Shown here piece after piece: positions 16,659 through 25,744 of a stretch of DNA of 64,000 nt. Positions within the stretch are counted from its first letter, which is position 1. The number at the start of each line of letters is the position of its first letter. A program made the translations under genes and the position numbers. This DNA comes from a bacterium (GTDB lineage Bacteria; Bacteroidota; Ignavibacteria; Kapaibacteriales; UBA2268): assembly GCA_024711295.1 (NCBI GenBank), contig JANJTB010000032.1, positions 62,001 through 126,000 of the forward strand. Reading direction: 5' to 3'. The notes below the pieces were generated by a model, which saw only the letters and a program-made list of their open reading frames with translations, searched no databases and had not been told where the DNA came from.

Positions 16659-18284
16659 ATGCATCGGAATTATCTAAATATAATCTTTTATTTTACTGCT
16701 TATTTTAGCAGTATTGTTGTTTTGTTATCTCAGCAACAGGATGATACAAAATTACAAATTGATAAAATTAATCAGGTAATCAAAGCTGCCAGCGGAAGCC
16801 ATGTGGATAATGTAGAATCAAAAAGATTAGTTGATGCAGCAATTAGGGGATTACTCAAAGAACTTGACCCTTATTCTTATTATTTTACGAACGAGGAACT
16901 CGAAGAAATTTCTAATCGCAGGGCTGGGAGCTACTATGGCGTAGGATTTCATTCAATTTTGTTAAATGACACACTTCAGATTTTTTCTATTGCTCAAAAT
17001 TCTCCTGCCGACATTGGCGGTTTGACTATTGGTGATAAGATTATTAAAATCAATGGTAGCAATGTTGTAGGTGTTGATTTAAAGGTAATTGACAGTTATT
17101 TCAAAGGTGATAAAAATGAAATTATGACATTTGAAATACTCAAGACAAACTCAAAATTAGTAAAGAACTTAAGGCTCAAAAAAGTTAAATTACCAATCCA
17201 GAGTGTAGATGCTTCTTATATCATCGATGGTACTAATATTGGATATCTTGCAGTTAACAGGTTCATGAATTCTACATATTATGAAGTATTAGATTCATTA
17301 ATGATGCTGAACGAACGTGGTATGCAAAGTCTGATAATTGATTTGAGAGGTAATCCCGGAGGATTGGTTGACCAGACATATATGGTTGCTGATGAGTTTA
17401 TTCCCGAAGGTGAAGATATTATTATTACCAAAGGTAAAGACCCTAAGTATAACATCCGGTACAAATCATCTCCTAATGGAAAGTTCGAAAATCTACCAGT
17501 TGTAATTTTGATTGACAGCAGTACTATATCAGCCCCCGAAATTTTTGCAGGAGCAATTCAGGACCTCGACAGAGGGTTGGTGGTCGGTAAAACATCCTAC
17601 GGAAAAGGTGTTGTTCAAAATCCGATAAAGCTTTCTGACGGCTCAGAATTATGGCTGACTGTTGCAAGATATTTCACGCCATCAGGCAGAAGTATCCATA
17701 AAGATACTGTTAAACCTAAACCTATTAAAAATAAGCGACTCGAAGAAAGAATAATATTAAAAGATGGTATGGGGTTCTCTTATAATTCAGAGGTTGCCGA
17801 AGCGGGCCATGGAGATTCAATACCAACATATTACAGTAAATCAGGGCGTCCTATTCGCGGTGGCGGCGGAATCACACCGGATTATTATGTTGATGAAAAT
17901 ACTTTTAACGACTTTTCTCTAAAACTGGTTGAACACAATTTACTAATTAAAGCTGCATTAGATTACCTGATAATTAATGGAGACGAAATCAGATCAAACT
18001 ATTCTGATTATAACGAGTTTTATAAAGGATTCAACCTAAACGACTCTGTTCTAAATAATTTGAAACAGCTTACAAATGCCAGAAAAATTGATTGGAATGA
18101 TGAGAAATTTAATAAAGATAAGGATTTAATATACTTATCAATCAAGTCAATAATTGCAGGAATGATTTGGTCGAATAATGAGAAATATCGAATTTTTAAT
18201 TCAGCATCTAATCAGTTAAAAAAAGCTGTTGAAATAATGCCCGTTGCAGAAAAAATTCTTAAAACCGATAAAGTAACTGAATGA
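16659..18284 (+). CDS. C-terminal processing protease, S41 family
   Basis: This is a periplasmic Ser-Lys protease that trims or degrades proteins from exposed C-termini. It has 541 residues. A signal peptide or anchor is at 1-24, and a PDZ domain at about 85-165 (YYGVGFHSILLNDTLQIFSI, GDKIIKINGSNVVGV). The catalytic Ser is S291 in STISAPEIFAGAIQDL and the Lys is K316 in SYGKGVVQ, with the 25-residue spacing of the Prc/CtpA family. The C-terminal 150 residues are less conserved. It is transcribed alone and ends at a hairpin terminator. Confidence 0.93.
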   Translation: MHRNYLNIIFYFTAYFSSIVVLLSQQQDDTKLQIDKINQVIKAASGSHVDNVESKRLVDAAIRGLLKELDPYSYYFTNEELEEISNRRAGSYYGVGFHSILLNDTLQIFSIAQNSPADIGGLTIGDKIIKINGSNVVGVDLKVIDSYFKGDKNEIMTFEILKTNSKLVKNLRLKKVKLPIQSVDASYIIDGTNIGYLAVNRFMNSTYYEVLDSLMMLNERGMQSLIIDLRGNPGGLVDQTYMVADEFIPEGEDIIITKGKDPKYNIRYKSSPNGKFENLPVVILIDSSTISAPEIFAGAIQDLDRGLVVGKTSYGKGVVQNPIKLSDGSELWLTVARYFTPSGRSIHKDTVKPKPIKNKRLEERIILKDGMGFSYNSEVAEAGHGDSIPTYYSKSGRPIRGGGGITPDYYVDENTFNDFSLKLVEHNLLIKAALDYLIINGDEIRSNYSDYNEFYKGFNLNDSVLNNLKQLTNARKIDWNDEKFNKDKDLIYLSIKSIIAGMIWSNNEKYRIFNSASNQLKKAVEIMPVAEKILKTDKVTE

Positions 18285-18314
18285 CGTTGAAGACCAAAAA
18301 TGAAATTTATTAAG

Positions 18315-18343
18315 AAGCTGCAGGATAACCGTAGCTTTTTTTT
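18315..18343 (+). terminator. Intrinsic terminator after S41 protease gene
   Basis: AAGCTGC pairs with GTAGCTT (7 bp with one G-T pair) around AGGATAACC and is followed by a T8 run, 30 bases after the stop codon. Confidence 0.8.
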
Positions 18344-18345
18344 GT

Positions 18346-18353
18346 TACTTTTG
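18346..18353 (+). promoter_or_regulatory. Possible -7 promoter element of sulP
   Basis: TACTTTTG matches TAnnTTTG 41 bases upstream of the sulP start, directly after the previous terminator. No TTG partner is seen at the expected spacing. Confidence 0.4.
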
Positions 18354-18393
18354 GATTAGAAAATGATTCAATTTCACAAAGATTATTGTAAAT

Positions 18394-20076
18394 ATGGATA
18401 TATCTTATTTCAGCGGAAATCAATTTAAGCCAAAATTATTCACAACTTTACAAGGTTACAACAAGCAAAATTTTTACTCTGATTTAGGTGCTGGTGTAAT
18501 TGTTGGTATTGTAGCCCTACCATTAGCAATAGCTTTCGGGATAGCTTCAGGGGTTGCTCCTGAAAAAGGTCTAATAACTGCTATCATAGCAGGATTTATC
18601 ATTTCTGCTTTAGGGGGTAGTAAAGTACAAATCGGAGGTCCCACAGGAGCATTCGTAGTAATTGTTTATGATATTATTCAAAAGTATGGTCTCGACGGTT
18701 TAATCATTTCTACCGTAATGGCAGGAGTGATAATGATTTTAATGGGCGTTTCCAAATTAGGTTCAATAATAAAATTTATTCCGTATCCTGTAATTGTTGG
18801 CTTTACGTCAGGGATAGCCGTACTGATTTTCATAACTCAATTGAATGATTTCTTTGGGTTTGGAATTGTTGACCTGCCTGCAGATTTCGCTGAGAAATTT
18901 TTGTCTTACTATTCGAATGTTGGTAATTTCAATCCTTCTGCTCTGGTACTTGGTTCAGTAGCACTAATTTTTATGTTGCTTTGGAACAAATATAAGTTCA
19001 AACTACCGGGTTCATTTATTGTGATTGTCGTCAGTACAATATCTGTATTAATTTTCAATATACCTATAGAAACTATAGAATCAAGATTTGGAGAAATTCC
19101 TAACACACTTCCCAAGCCAAGCTTAATGGCAATTAATTTGGACACTATCAAACAACTTATCGCACCTGCTACAACCATTGCACTCCTTGGTGCAATTGAG
19201 TCACTTTTATCTGCGGTAGTAGCTGATGGAATAATTGGTGGTAGGCACCGTTCAAACATGGAACTTGTTGCACAGGGTACAGCCAATATTGCATCAGGAC
19301 TTTTTGGCGGAATACCAGCAACAGGCGCAATAGCAAGAACTATTACAAATATAAAGAATGGTGGACGTACACCAATTTCCGGCATAATCCATTCAATTGT
19401 ATTATTACTGATTATGCTACTGTTCGGCTCATTTGCAAAACTAATACCAATGTCGGTTTTAGCCGCAGTATTAATAGTAGTATCATTTAACATGTTTGAG
19501 TGGAAGGAATTTAAGAGTTTAAGAAAAATTCCAAAAAGTGATGCTGTTGTGATGCTCACTACATTCTTTCTGACCATAGTATTCGACCTTACATTAGCGT
19601 TGCAAATTGGAATGCTGATGGCTGTATTACTATTTATGAGGCGCATGGCTCTTGTTACAAATATTGGTGTTATTACACGAGAAATGAACGAATCCGATGA
19701 ACCTATAGATGAAATGAGCATTGACAAAAGAGATGTCCCAAATGATGTTGATATATATGAAATAAATGGACCATTCTTTTTTGGTGCAGCTACTAAATTT
19801 CGGGAGACTTTGGATAGAGTTTCTAAGCCACCTAGGATAAGAATTATCAGGATGCGAAACGTACCTGCTATAGACGCTACAGGTATACATTTTCTTGAAG
19901 AGATATACGATGAATCACGAAAAAAGGGAATCGAAATAGTATTTTCCGGTATGCATGCCCAACCTTACAGAGCATTGGAACAAAGCGGATTCCTAAATAA
20001 GATAGACGAAAAAAACATCTGCAGTAATATAGATTTTGCACTCGCAAGAGCAAAGGAAATATTAAATATACAATAA
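18394..20076 (+). CDS. SulP-family anion transporter with STAS domain
   Basis: This inner-membrane anion permease has 560 residues, normal for SulP. The first membrane block has VIVGIVALPLAIAFGIASGVAPEKGL at about 35-60 and the conserved GPTGAFVVIVYDI at about 88. In total 10-14 membrane helices run to about 415. The STAS domain (about 445-555) contains VPAIDATGIHFLEEI, the phosphorylatable-loop region. Possible substrates are sulfate, bicarbonate or another small anion. The sequence does not decide. No carbonic anhydrase or sulfate gene is adjacent. Confidence 0.93.
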   Translation: MDISYFSGNQFKPKLFTTLQGYNKQNFYSDLGAGVIVGIVALPLAIAFGIASGVAPEKGLITAIIAGFIISALGGSKVQIGGPTGAFVVIVYDIIQKYGLDGLIISTVMAGVIMILMGVSKLGSIIKFIPYPVIVGFTSGIAVLIFITQLNDFFGFGIVDLPADFAEKFLSYYSNVGNFNPSALVLGSVALIFMLLWNKYKFKLPGSFIVIVVSTISVLIFNIPIETIESRFGEIPNTLPKPSLMAINLDTIKQLIAPATTIALLGAIESLLSAVVADGIIGGRHRSNMELVAQGTANIASGLFGGIPATGAIARTITNIKNGGRTPISGIIHSIVLLLIMLLFGSFAKLIPMSVLAAVLIVVSFNMFEWKEFKSLRKIPKSDAVVMLTTFFLTIVFDLTLALQIGMLMAVLLFMRRMALVTNIGVITREMNESDEPIDEMSIDKRDVPNDVDIYEINGPFFFGAATKFRETLDRVSKPPRIRIIRMRNVPAIDATGIHFLEEIYDESRKKGIEIVFSGMHAQPYRALEQSGFLNKIDEKNICSNIDFALARAKEILNIQ

Positions 20077-20139
20077 AAAAAGAGCTTAATCATCTCTAAT
20101 ATTTATTTTTAAATTATTATTAATATTTTATAGAATTTA

Positions 20140-20703
20140 ATGGGAACTACAGCAGATCTTAGACCGGGCGCATTTATCAGATTTAATAATGAACTTTGTC
20201 AGGTACTCGAGTCACAACACAGAACACCTGGTAATTTGAGAGCATTTTATCAGGTAAAAATGCGAAATACCCGCTCAGGTAAATTGCTTGAGAACAGATT
20301 CAGGTCAGGCGAATCAATAGAGTTTGTAAGAGTTGATAAAAAGCAATTTCAATTCTTATATAGAGATGGAAATACCTTATATTTCATGGATCAGGAAACT
20401 TACGACCAAATTCCTGTAAATGAAGAAACAGTTGGAGAATCTGTGAAGTTTCTTAAAGAAAACCAGGATGTTTTCATCAATTTTGAAGGAGATATAGTAT
20501 TAGGATTAGAAATGCCTCCATCAGTATCTTTAAGAATTGTACATACTGAACCAGGAGTAAAAGGTGATACAGCAACCAATGTTGTAAAACCAGCTACTGT
20601 AGAGACAGGTGCACTGGTTAATGTTCCATTGTTTATCAACGAAGGTGATTTAATCAGGGTTGATACTTCTAATGGTGCATACATGGATAGAGTAAAAGAA
20701 TAA
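20140..20703 (+). CDS. efp: Elongation factor P with Asn at the tip loop
   Basis: EF-P enters the ribosomal E site to relieve stalling at polyproline. The 187-residue, three-domain protein is of normal length. The tip loop reads HRTPGNLRAFYQ, so the residue aligned with the modified Lys34 of E. coli is Asn32. Neither the lysyl (EpmA/B) nor the rhamnosyl-Arg (EarP) modification can occur at this place. I recall the same loop in Chlorobi EF-P. The C-terminal end VPLFINEGDLIRVDTSNGAYMDRVKE is classical. It has its own terminator. Confidence 0.96.
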   Translation: MGTTADLRPGAFIRFNNELCQVLESQHRTPGNLRAFYQVKMRNTRSGKLLENRFRSGESIEFVRVDKKQFQFLYRDGNTLYFMDQETYDQIPVNEETVGESVKFLKENQDVFINFEGDIVLGLEMPPSVSLRIVHTEPGVKGDTATNVVKPATVETGALVNVPLFINEGDLIRVDTSNGAYMDRVKE

Positions 20704-20727
20704 TTAAGTTGTTCAGATATAATAGTT

Positions 20728-20761
20728 TAGGGCTCTTTCAATATTAATTGATAGAGCCCTA
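20728..20761. terminator. Bidirectional terminator between efp and the 459-residue membrane protein gene
   Basis: TAGGGCTCT (20728-20736) pairs with AGAGCCCTA (20753-20761), extended inside by TCAAT-ATTA-ATTGA after a T-T mismatch, and followed by TTTTT. It separates two convergent genes. Confidence 0.88.
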
Positions 20762-20770
20762 TTTTTACAT

Positions 20771-22150
20771 TTAATTTATTCCCAATTCTTTTGATAATCT
20801 CGGAAAAGTATATATTGGGTTTCCTTGAGTATCTATCGTAATTTCACCCTTAAGTTCAATTACTAATTTTTCTAAAACACTTTTTACATATTTGATTTGG
20901 TCATCATTAATATTAGCCATCCTGATGATATCATCAAGTCGTACATTAACAGCATGGTTACGAACAAAGGCACCAATCATTTTTTTTCTTATGATATTCA
21001 AATCTCTTTTCTTATTCTTTTTCTTCACAGTAAAATATCTAACTGCCGGAATAATAAAGAACAGTAAGGAAAAAATTAGAGGAAAATATCCCAGACCTAT
21101 TGATAAAAATGGACTTACCAAAAAATCTGTTGTTACAGGATTACCGAACTCATCTTGCAAACCAATTTGCATCGAACCGCTAAAGATATTTGTAAGTACA
21201 AATGCCATAATTAAGTTAAATATATTCATGGCGACGATACCCACATTTTTACCGGTTGAATTACCAGTAAACTCATAAGGAGCTTCTACTTCATCTTCGT
21301 AGAATACAATTTTGCCACCTTTGAGTAATTCGCTTTGTTTATTGAGCATATCATAAAAATCACCAACAACAATGCCTTCATCATTTACAAAAAGCTCTCC
21401 GTTGAATCTTGATGCATATTCTGCCAACCTAGCTTCAGCTTCATCATAACTAACACCTGTTAGAGCAACGATATGTCCAGCTGTTATTTTCCCATTGTTC
21501 TTTCGTATAAATGCTGCTGCTTCTTTGTGGTCATCGAGTGGGTCGTACTCAGGACGCTCCGGACCAAATACAAAACTATAGACTGACTGAATGAAGCCTC
21601 TACCCTTATTCTCTTCTTTTGGATAATATTTATACCTGTTACCATAGGGGTCTGTAGTGTACGAAAATGATTGCATCCACATGTGCATAGTGAAAGCATC
21701 CATCAATCCTCTGAATAATCCGCCAATAACCGGTCCGATGTCAAAACCTTTGGAGTCGTTATCATTACTCCTTCCGGCAAACATCAAAGCAAGCAAAATC
21801 AGCACAAAAATTACAGTATAGAATACCAAAACAATGCCTATAGAAGCCTTATAAACAACTTTGAATACCTTCCATAAAAACTCAGAAACTATGGCAAAAA
21901 TTTCTTTTGCTGATTTGGAGCCACGCTTCTTTAGTGGGTAATCAAATTTGAATATCAGACGCCCTGTCTCATTATCCATAGATACACGTGCTTTGTATAG
22001 CTCGATTAATCTTCCCAATGCGTCATTAATTTGGCGCAAGGGAAATCCTGTCTCAGCGGATAAATCAGCCGGAGAGACCATACCTTTGGTATCTTTTAGA
22101 ATTGATTCTAATTTAAGGACAATTTTTTGTTCTGACTCTTGTGGATTCAT
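20771..22150 (-). CDS. Uncharacterised membrane protein with winged-helix-like cytoplasmic segments
   Basis: I do not recognise a named family for this 459-residue protein. Residues 1-70 look like a winged-helix fold (KGMVSPADLSAETGFPLRQINDALGRL). A membrane helix lies at about 105-125. A Gly-rich loop and FVFGPERPEYDPL follow, and then a second helix-turn-helix-like part at about 215-260 (NNGKITAGHIVALTGVSYDEAEARLAEY). Two membrane helices (about 300-325 and 345-372) precede a third winged-helix-like end (about 395-455, NHAVNVRLDDIIRMANINDDQIKYVKSVL). Three related DNA- or protein-binding modules on a membrane scaffold are inferred. It ends the run that contains parAB. Confidence 0.6.
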   Translation of the reverse strand: MNPQESEQKIVLKLESILKDTKGMVSPADLSAETGFPLRQINDALGRLIELYKARVSMDNETGRLIFKFDYPLKKRGSKSAKEIFAIVSEFLWKVFKVVYKASIGIVLVFYTVIFVLILLALMFAGRSNDNDSKGFDIGPVIGGLFRGLMDAFTMHMWMQSFSYTTDPYGNRYKYYPKEENKGRGFIQSVYSFVFGPERPEYDPLDDHKEAAAFIRKNNGKITAGHIVALTGVSYDEAEARLAEYASRFNGELFVNDEGIVVGDFYDMLNKQSELLKGGKIVFYEDEVEAPYEFTGNSTGKNVGIVAMNIFNLIMAFVLTNIFSGSMQIGLQDEFGNPVTTDFLVSPFLSIGLGYFPLIFSLLFFIIPAVRYFTVKKKNKKRDLNIIRKKMIGAFVRNHAVNVRLDDIIRMANINDDQIKYVKSVLEKLVIELKGEITIDTQGNPIYTFPRLSKELGIN

Positions 22151-22153
22151 TTT

Positions 22154-22585
22154 TTATTTTTTATTTAATAGTTCTTCCTGAGCTTTTTTAGCTGCCTCAG
22201 TTATTCCATCTTTAAATCTTTTATATTTTTCTGCATCAGCACCCGTAAGTCTTCCACGTTCGAGAAATTGCAATAAATTATATGCCAATGGAGATGATAT
22301 TTCGAATATCACCGGATTTGCCAAAGGAATATTATCTTTCTGAATTTTCTCGATATAGGGCTTTAAAGCTGTCTTTACTTCCAATAAAGCATCTACTTCG
22401 GTTGCCTTAAGCTCGATTGTCGAGAGCATTTGAAATGCAAAAACTAAGTCTGTTGCATATACAGTCGGCTTGATATTTGCCAACTGTTGCTTCTGAGCAT
22501 CAAGATTTTGAGGTTGCTGGCCAATTAGTTGTAAATGACCCAAGCTACATACGAACAAAACAATTAAAACGAGAAATTTATTCAT
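22154..22585 (-). CDS. Small secreted protein of unknown function
   Basis: The protein has 143 residues with a signal peptide (about 1-22, FLVLIVLFVCSLGHLQLIGQ) and a mature part predicted to be all alpha-helical, rich in Q, K, E and A, ending in a charged Lys-rich tail. No motif or family is recognised. It lies 17 bases after the PorV/PorQ-like gene and 3 bases before the 459-residue membrane protein, so it is probably translated from the same message. A periplasmic role is inferred from the signal peptide only. Confidence 0.6.
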   Translation of the reverse strand: MNKFLVLIVLFVCSLGHLQLIGQQPQNLDAQKQQLANIKPTVYATDLVFAFQMLSTIELKATEVDALLEVKTALKPYIEKIQKDNIPLANPVIFEISSPLAYNLLQFLERGRLTGADAEKYKRFKDGITEAAKKAQEELLNKK

Positions 22586-22602
22586 AACAATTCTACAAAA
22601 AA

Positions 22603-23562
22603 TTATTTGATTAGTTTATTAATATTCATACTTAAAGAGAACCTGTGCATGTTTGCATTTGAACCATATCTCGAAAATCCGTAATCAAAATTATAATCTT
22701 CGAACAACAATCCCAATCCACCAGAAAAACCCGACAAACCTTTATCAGATTCAGGTGCGATAAGCGTCCTTATTTGATTATCATAACCAACTCTAAGCTG
22801 GATTATTTTACCTAAATAAAGCTCACCACCGACAGTAAAACTTTTAAATTTATCAAAAAATCCATCTGTTTTATCAGCTAGATGATGGAAGGCAAAATTC
22901 ACCAATAATGGTAACCCCCTCAATCTGTGATTTACACCGATTCTAACATCAAGCGGCAATGATTCATTCTGGTCTGATATCTTAGTAATTTGCGTTCCTG
23001 CATGTAATACTGACACTCCAAGGTTTGTCCTGCCATCTTTCAATTTATATAGAATACCCGCATCTACCGCTATAGCAGAAGTAGATACCTGCTCAATACC
23101 CACAAAAATATACTTAAGTGTTACACCATAGTACAAATTAGAATCGAGCTCATCTGAATAGCTGACACCGAAAGTCAAATCATTAGCTCCGAATGAGCCT
23201 CTGTTTCTATTACCTAAGTAGTCGGCATAATCAAAACTGCCATAACTAGTGAATCCTATATTCGCTGCAAGTGTACCACTACCTTCGAGCTCGTGGATGT
23301 AATTAATATTACCTGAATTGATATCCAAAACGTGCTTAAGGAATGTTACTGATGCCTGTCTGTTTTCGACTGTTGAAATTGTTGCAGGGTTAAAATACAA
23401 TGCTGTCGGGTCGTCAGTAACAGTCATAAATGCATTTGATAATCCTGCAGACCTTGCACTGGATATATACCTGAGGAAACTAAAGGGTGTATCAACTGCA
23501 AATATCATAGTGCTTGATGCAATAAACAATAAGAATGCTATGATAATTTTTTTCATATTCAT
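22603..23562 (-). CDS. PorV/PorQ-like outer-membrane beta-barrel protein
   Basis: The protein has 319 residues. After a signal peptide (1-22) it begins FSFLRYISSARSAGLSNAFMTVTDDPTALYFNPAT, the opening shared by PorV/PorQ and FadL-like barrels. Alternating beta strands follow through to the C-terminal ...MHRFSLSMNINKLIK. In Bacteroidetes PorV and PorQ act in type IX secretion, shuttling or holding cargo at the cell surface. PorQ-like is the better fit by the middle region (SYGSFDYADYLGN), but I cannot exclude a general barrel of the UPF0164 kind. A T9SS sorting domain elsewhere in the window is consistent with this role. Confidence 0.65.
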   Translation of the reverse strand: MNMKKIIIAFLLFIASSTMIFAVDTPFSFLRYISSARSAGLSNAFMTVTDDPTALYFNPATISTVENRQASVTFLKHVLDINSGNINYIHELEGSGTLAANIGFTSYGSFDYADYLGNRNRGSFGANDLTFGVSYSDELDSNLYYGVTLKYIFVGIEQVSTSAIAVDAGILYKLKDGRTNLGVSVLHAGTQITKISDQNESLPLDVRIGVNHRLRGLPLLVNFAFHHLADKTDGFFDKFKSFTVGGELYLGKIIQLRVGYDNQIRTLIAPESDKGLSGFSGGLGLLFEDYNFDYGFSRYGSNANMHRFSLSMNINKLIK

Positions 23563-23574
23563 TTTTATTAATCT

Positions 23575-24000
23575 TTAAGGTAATTCACGATTTGTTTTAG
23601 ACGTTACAGTGTCTAAAAAAATTTTGGGTGGCTTAACCGGACTACGTGAATCTTTTGTTACGAATACATGAGTAGTATAACCTTCCGATATTTTTTCTCC
23701 ATCCCGTAAAATTTCATAATCAAACTTGAGCAAAGCACCACCGGTATAATTTAAAGTAGTTCTGATTTCTAAGTAATCGTCATAATAAGCAGGAGACAAA
23801 TATCTTGCATAGGCATCTCTGAGAGGCAATAAGTACCCTTCATCTTCGAGGTCCTTGTACTTAAGACCATTAGCTCTCATGATTTCTGTTCTACCAACTT
23901 CGAAAAACGCTAAATAATTGCCATTATACAGATACCCCATACGGTCTGTATCTGCATATCTTACTCTTGCGAAACTGGAATGAACAATATGAATTTCCAT
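23575..24000 (-). CDS. Acyl-CoA thioesterase, 4HBT (YbgC/FadM-like) family
   Basis: This 141-residue single hot-dog domain protein should hydrolyse acyl-CoA thioesters in the cytoplasm. Its YbgC-type signature is RVRYADTDRMGYLYNGNYLAFFEVGRTE at about 12-40, in which the Asp of ADTD and the adjacent Tyr and Asn define the active site. The strand YLEIRTTLNYTGGALLKFDYEI is also typical. Substrate chain length is unknown. Its ATG overlaps the parB stop by one base, so it is co-translated with the partition genes. Confidence 0.88.
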   Translation of the reverse strand: MEIHIVHSSFARVRYADTDRMGYLYNGNYLAFFEVGRTEIMRANGLKYKDLEDEGYLLPLRDAYARYLSPAYYDDYLEIRTTLNYTGGALLKFDYEILRDGEKISEGYTTHVFVTKDSRSPVKPPKIFLDTVTSKTNRELP

Positions 24001-24953
24001 TACGATATTCTCTTTTCTATATAAGCAAATAATTCCAATAATCTCTCAAGGTCGTCAGCAGAATAAAACTCAAATTCAATTGTGCCGCTTTCTTTAGTTT
24101 TTGGAGCTATCCTAACCTGTGTTCCAAATGCATGCCGAAGAGTATTTGCCCTGTCTTCCAAAACTGCCTTTACTTCAGAACTAATGATTTCTTTTGGCTT
24201 CTTATTCTGGCTTTTCTTATCGGAAATCGAGCCCTGAGATTCAATCTGTTTAACGAGATTTTCGGTATCACGAACAGACAGTTGCTTCTCGACAATTTCA
24301 TTACCAGCCCAAATAATCTTAGTAACATCATTTAGCGATAATAGAGCTCTGGCATGCCCTACAGTAATTTCTTTCGACCTTAAAGATTCTTGTATAGTAT
24401 CGGGTAACTTAAGCAACCTAAGGAAATTTGTCACAGTAGAACGGTCTTTTCCTATTGTAGCAGCAAGTTGTTCCTGAGTATAATTATGTTCTTCAATAAG
24501 ACGTTTATAACCGTGAGCTGTTTCAATCGGATTAAGATTTTCTCTTTGGATATTTTCAATTAGAGCTAATTCCAACATCTCGTAAGGAGTATCAACATCC
24601 ATTACAAATGCGGGTATCTTTTCCAATCCTGCAGCTGTACTTGCTCTCAGCCTTCTCTCTCCGGCAATAAGTTCATAGCCGTTAATTGATTTACGCACAG
24701 TAATAGGCGATATAACACCATGTCTTAATATAGATTTCTTAAGGCCTTCCAATGCTTCTTCGTCAAAATCCTGACGTGGCTGGTAAGGATTAATTCTGAT
24801 ACTGGAAATTTCTATTTCGGCAACCATCCCTGCAGTTATAGAACCTTCATTTCCACCTACGGTGAAACCTTTCTCAGGAGAGAAATCAACAGATTGAATC
24901 AATGCTCCTAAACCTTTCCCAAGACCTGTTTTTGATTTATTAACTTTCGACAT
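24000..24953 (-). CDS. parB: Chromosome partitioning protein ParB
   Basis: ParB binds parS sites near the origin, spreads as a CTP-dependent clamp, and with ParA segregates the chromosome. It has 317 residues. The N-terminal domain carries the CTP-binding boxes GERRLRA and ENIQRENLNPIE. A helix-turn-helix follows (TQEQLAATIGKDRSTVTNFLRLLKLP), and a C-terminal dimer domain ends ELFAYIEKRIS. parA abuts it with no gap. No perfect parS sequence was found in this window; one weak 12/16 match is noted at 13261. Confidence 0.96.
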   Translation of the reverse strand: MSKVNKSKTGLGKGLGALIQSVDFSPEKGFTVGGNEGSITAGMVAEIEISSIRINPYQPRQDFDEEALEGLKKSILRHGVISPITVRKSINGYELIAGERRLRASTAAGLEKIPAFVMDVDTPYEMLELALIENIQRENLNPIETAHGYKRLIEEHNYTQEQLAATIGKDRSTVTNFLRLLKLPDTIQESLRSKEITVGHARALLSLNDVTKIIWAGNEIVEKQLSVRDTENLVKQIESQGSISDKKSQNKKPKEIISSEVKAVLEDRANTLRHAFGTQVRIAPKTKESGTIEFEFYSADDLERLLELFAYIEKRIS

Positions 24954-25733
24954 TTATTTTCTCAGTATTGAATAATTATTTTCAATCACTTCCTTTGCTA
25001 ATTCCAAGTAGTTTTGTGAGCCCGAGCATAATGCATCATACAGAATAACCGGTTTGCCATGGCTTGGTGCTTCAGATAATCTTACATTCCTTGCAATCAA
25101 GGTTTTGAATACTTTCTTTCCAAAGTGCTTTTTTACCTCTTCAACAACCTGATTCGAAAGCCTAAGTCTTGAATCAAACATCGTAAGAAGCACTCCTTCG
25201 ATATCCAAATCGTGATTTAATTGGTATTGAACAATCGAAATAGTATTCAACAATTGTCCCAATCCTTCCAAAGCATAATACTCGCACTGAACAGGTATCA
25301 GCACAGTGTCTGAGGCAGATAGTGAATTAAGAGTCAACAGACCTAGAGATGGAGGGCAGTCAATAACAACAAAATCATATTCATCACGTACTTCATTCAA
25401 AACTTTTTTAAGAATTAACTCTCTGTGCTTAACACTAACCATCTCAATTTCGGCACCAACAAGATTAATATGTGAAGGTATCAATGAGAGGTTCGGCATC
25501 TCGGTTTTGATAATACAATCACGAATTTCCTCTTTTCCTACCAGTACTTCATATATTGTTTTGTCCGACCTCTTAGCATCAATTCCTACCCCTGCAGATG
25601 AATTCGCCTGGGGGTCTATATCAACCAGCAAAACTTTATACTCAGAAGCAGCCAATGATGCTGCCAAATTAATAGAAGTAGTGGTCTTGCCAACACCACC
25701 TTTTTGATTAGCTATCGAAATTATTTTACCCAT
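24954..25733 (-). CDS. parA: Chromosome partitioning ATPase ParA (Soj type)
   Basis: This 259-residue deviant-Walker ATPase binds the nucleoid when ATP-bound and is stimulated by ParB. It has the deviant Walker A KGGVGKTT at 11-18, a Walker A' region ([17 protein letters not shown]) and Walker B ([13 protein letters not shown]). It has no N-terminal DNA-binding extension, which marks the chromosomal Soj class. It lies 11 bases after a Nudix gene and directly before parB. Confidence 0.96.
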   Translation of the reverse strand: MGKIISIANQKGGVGKTTTSINLAASLAASEYKVLLVDIDPQANSSAGVGIDAKRSDKTIYEVLVGKEEIRDCIIKTEMPNLSLIPSHINLVGAEIEMVSVKHRELILKKVLNEVRDEYDFVVIDCPPSLGLLTLNSLSASDTVLIPVQCEYYALEGLGQLLNTISIVQYQLNHDLDIEGVLLTMFDSRLRLSNQVVEEVKKHFGKKVFKTLIARNVRLSEAPSHGKPVILYDALCSGSQNYLELAKEVIENNYSILRK

Positions 25734-25744
25734 TCACTATGCCG

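Noticed and set aside
18909-19727. 272-codon open frame antisense to the SulP gene
   Set aside because: It is fully inside a strongly conserved transporter gene, with no start signal or recognisable domain of its own.
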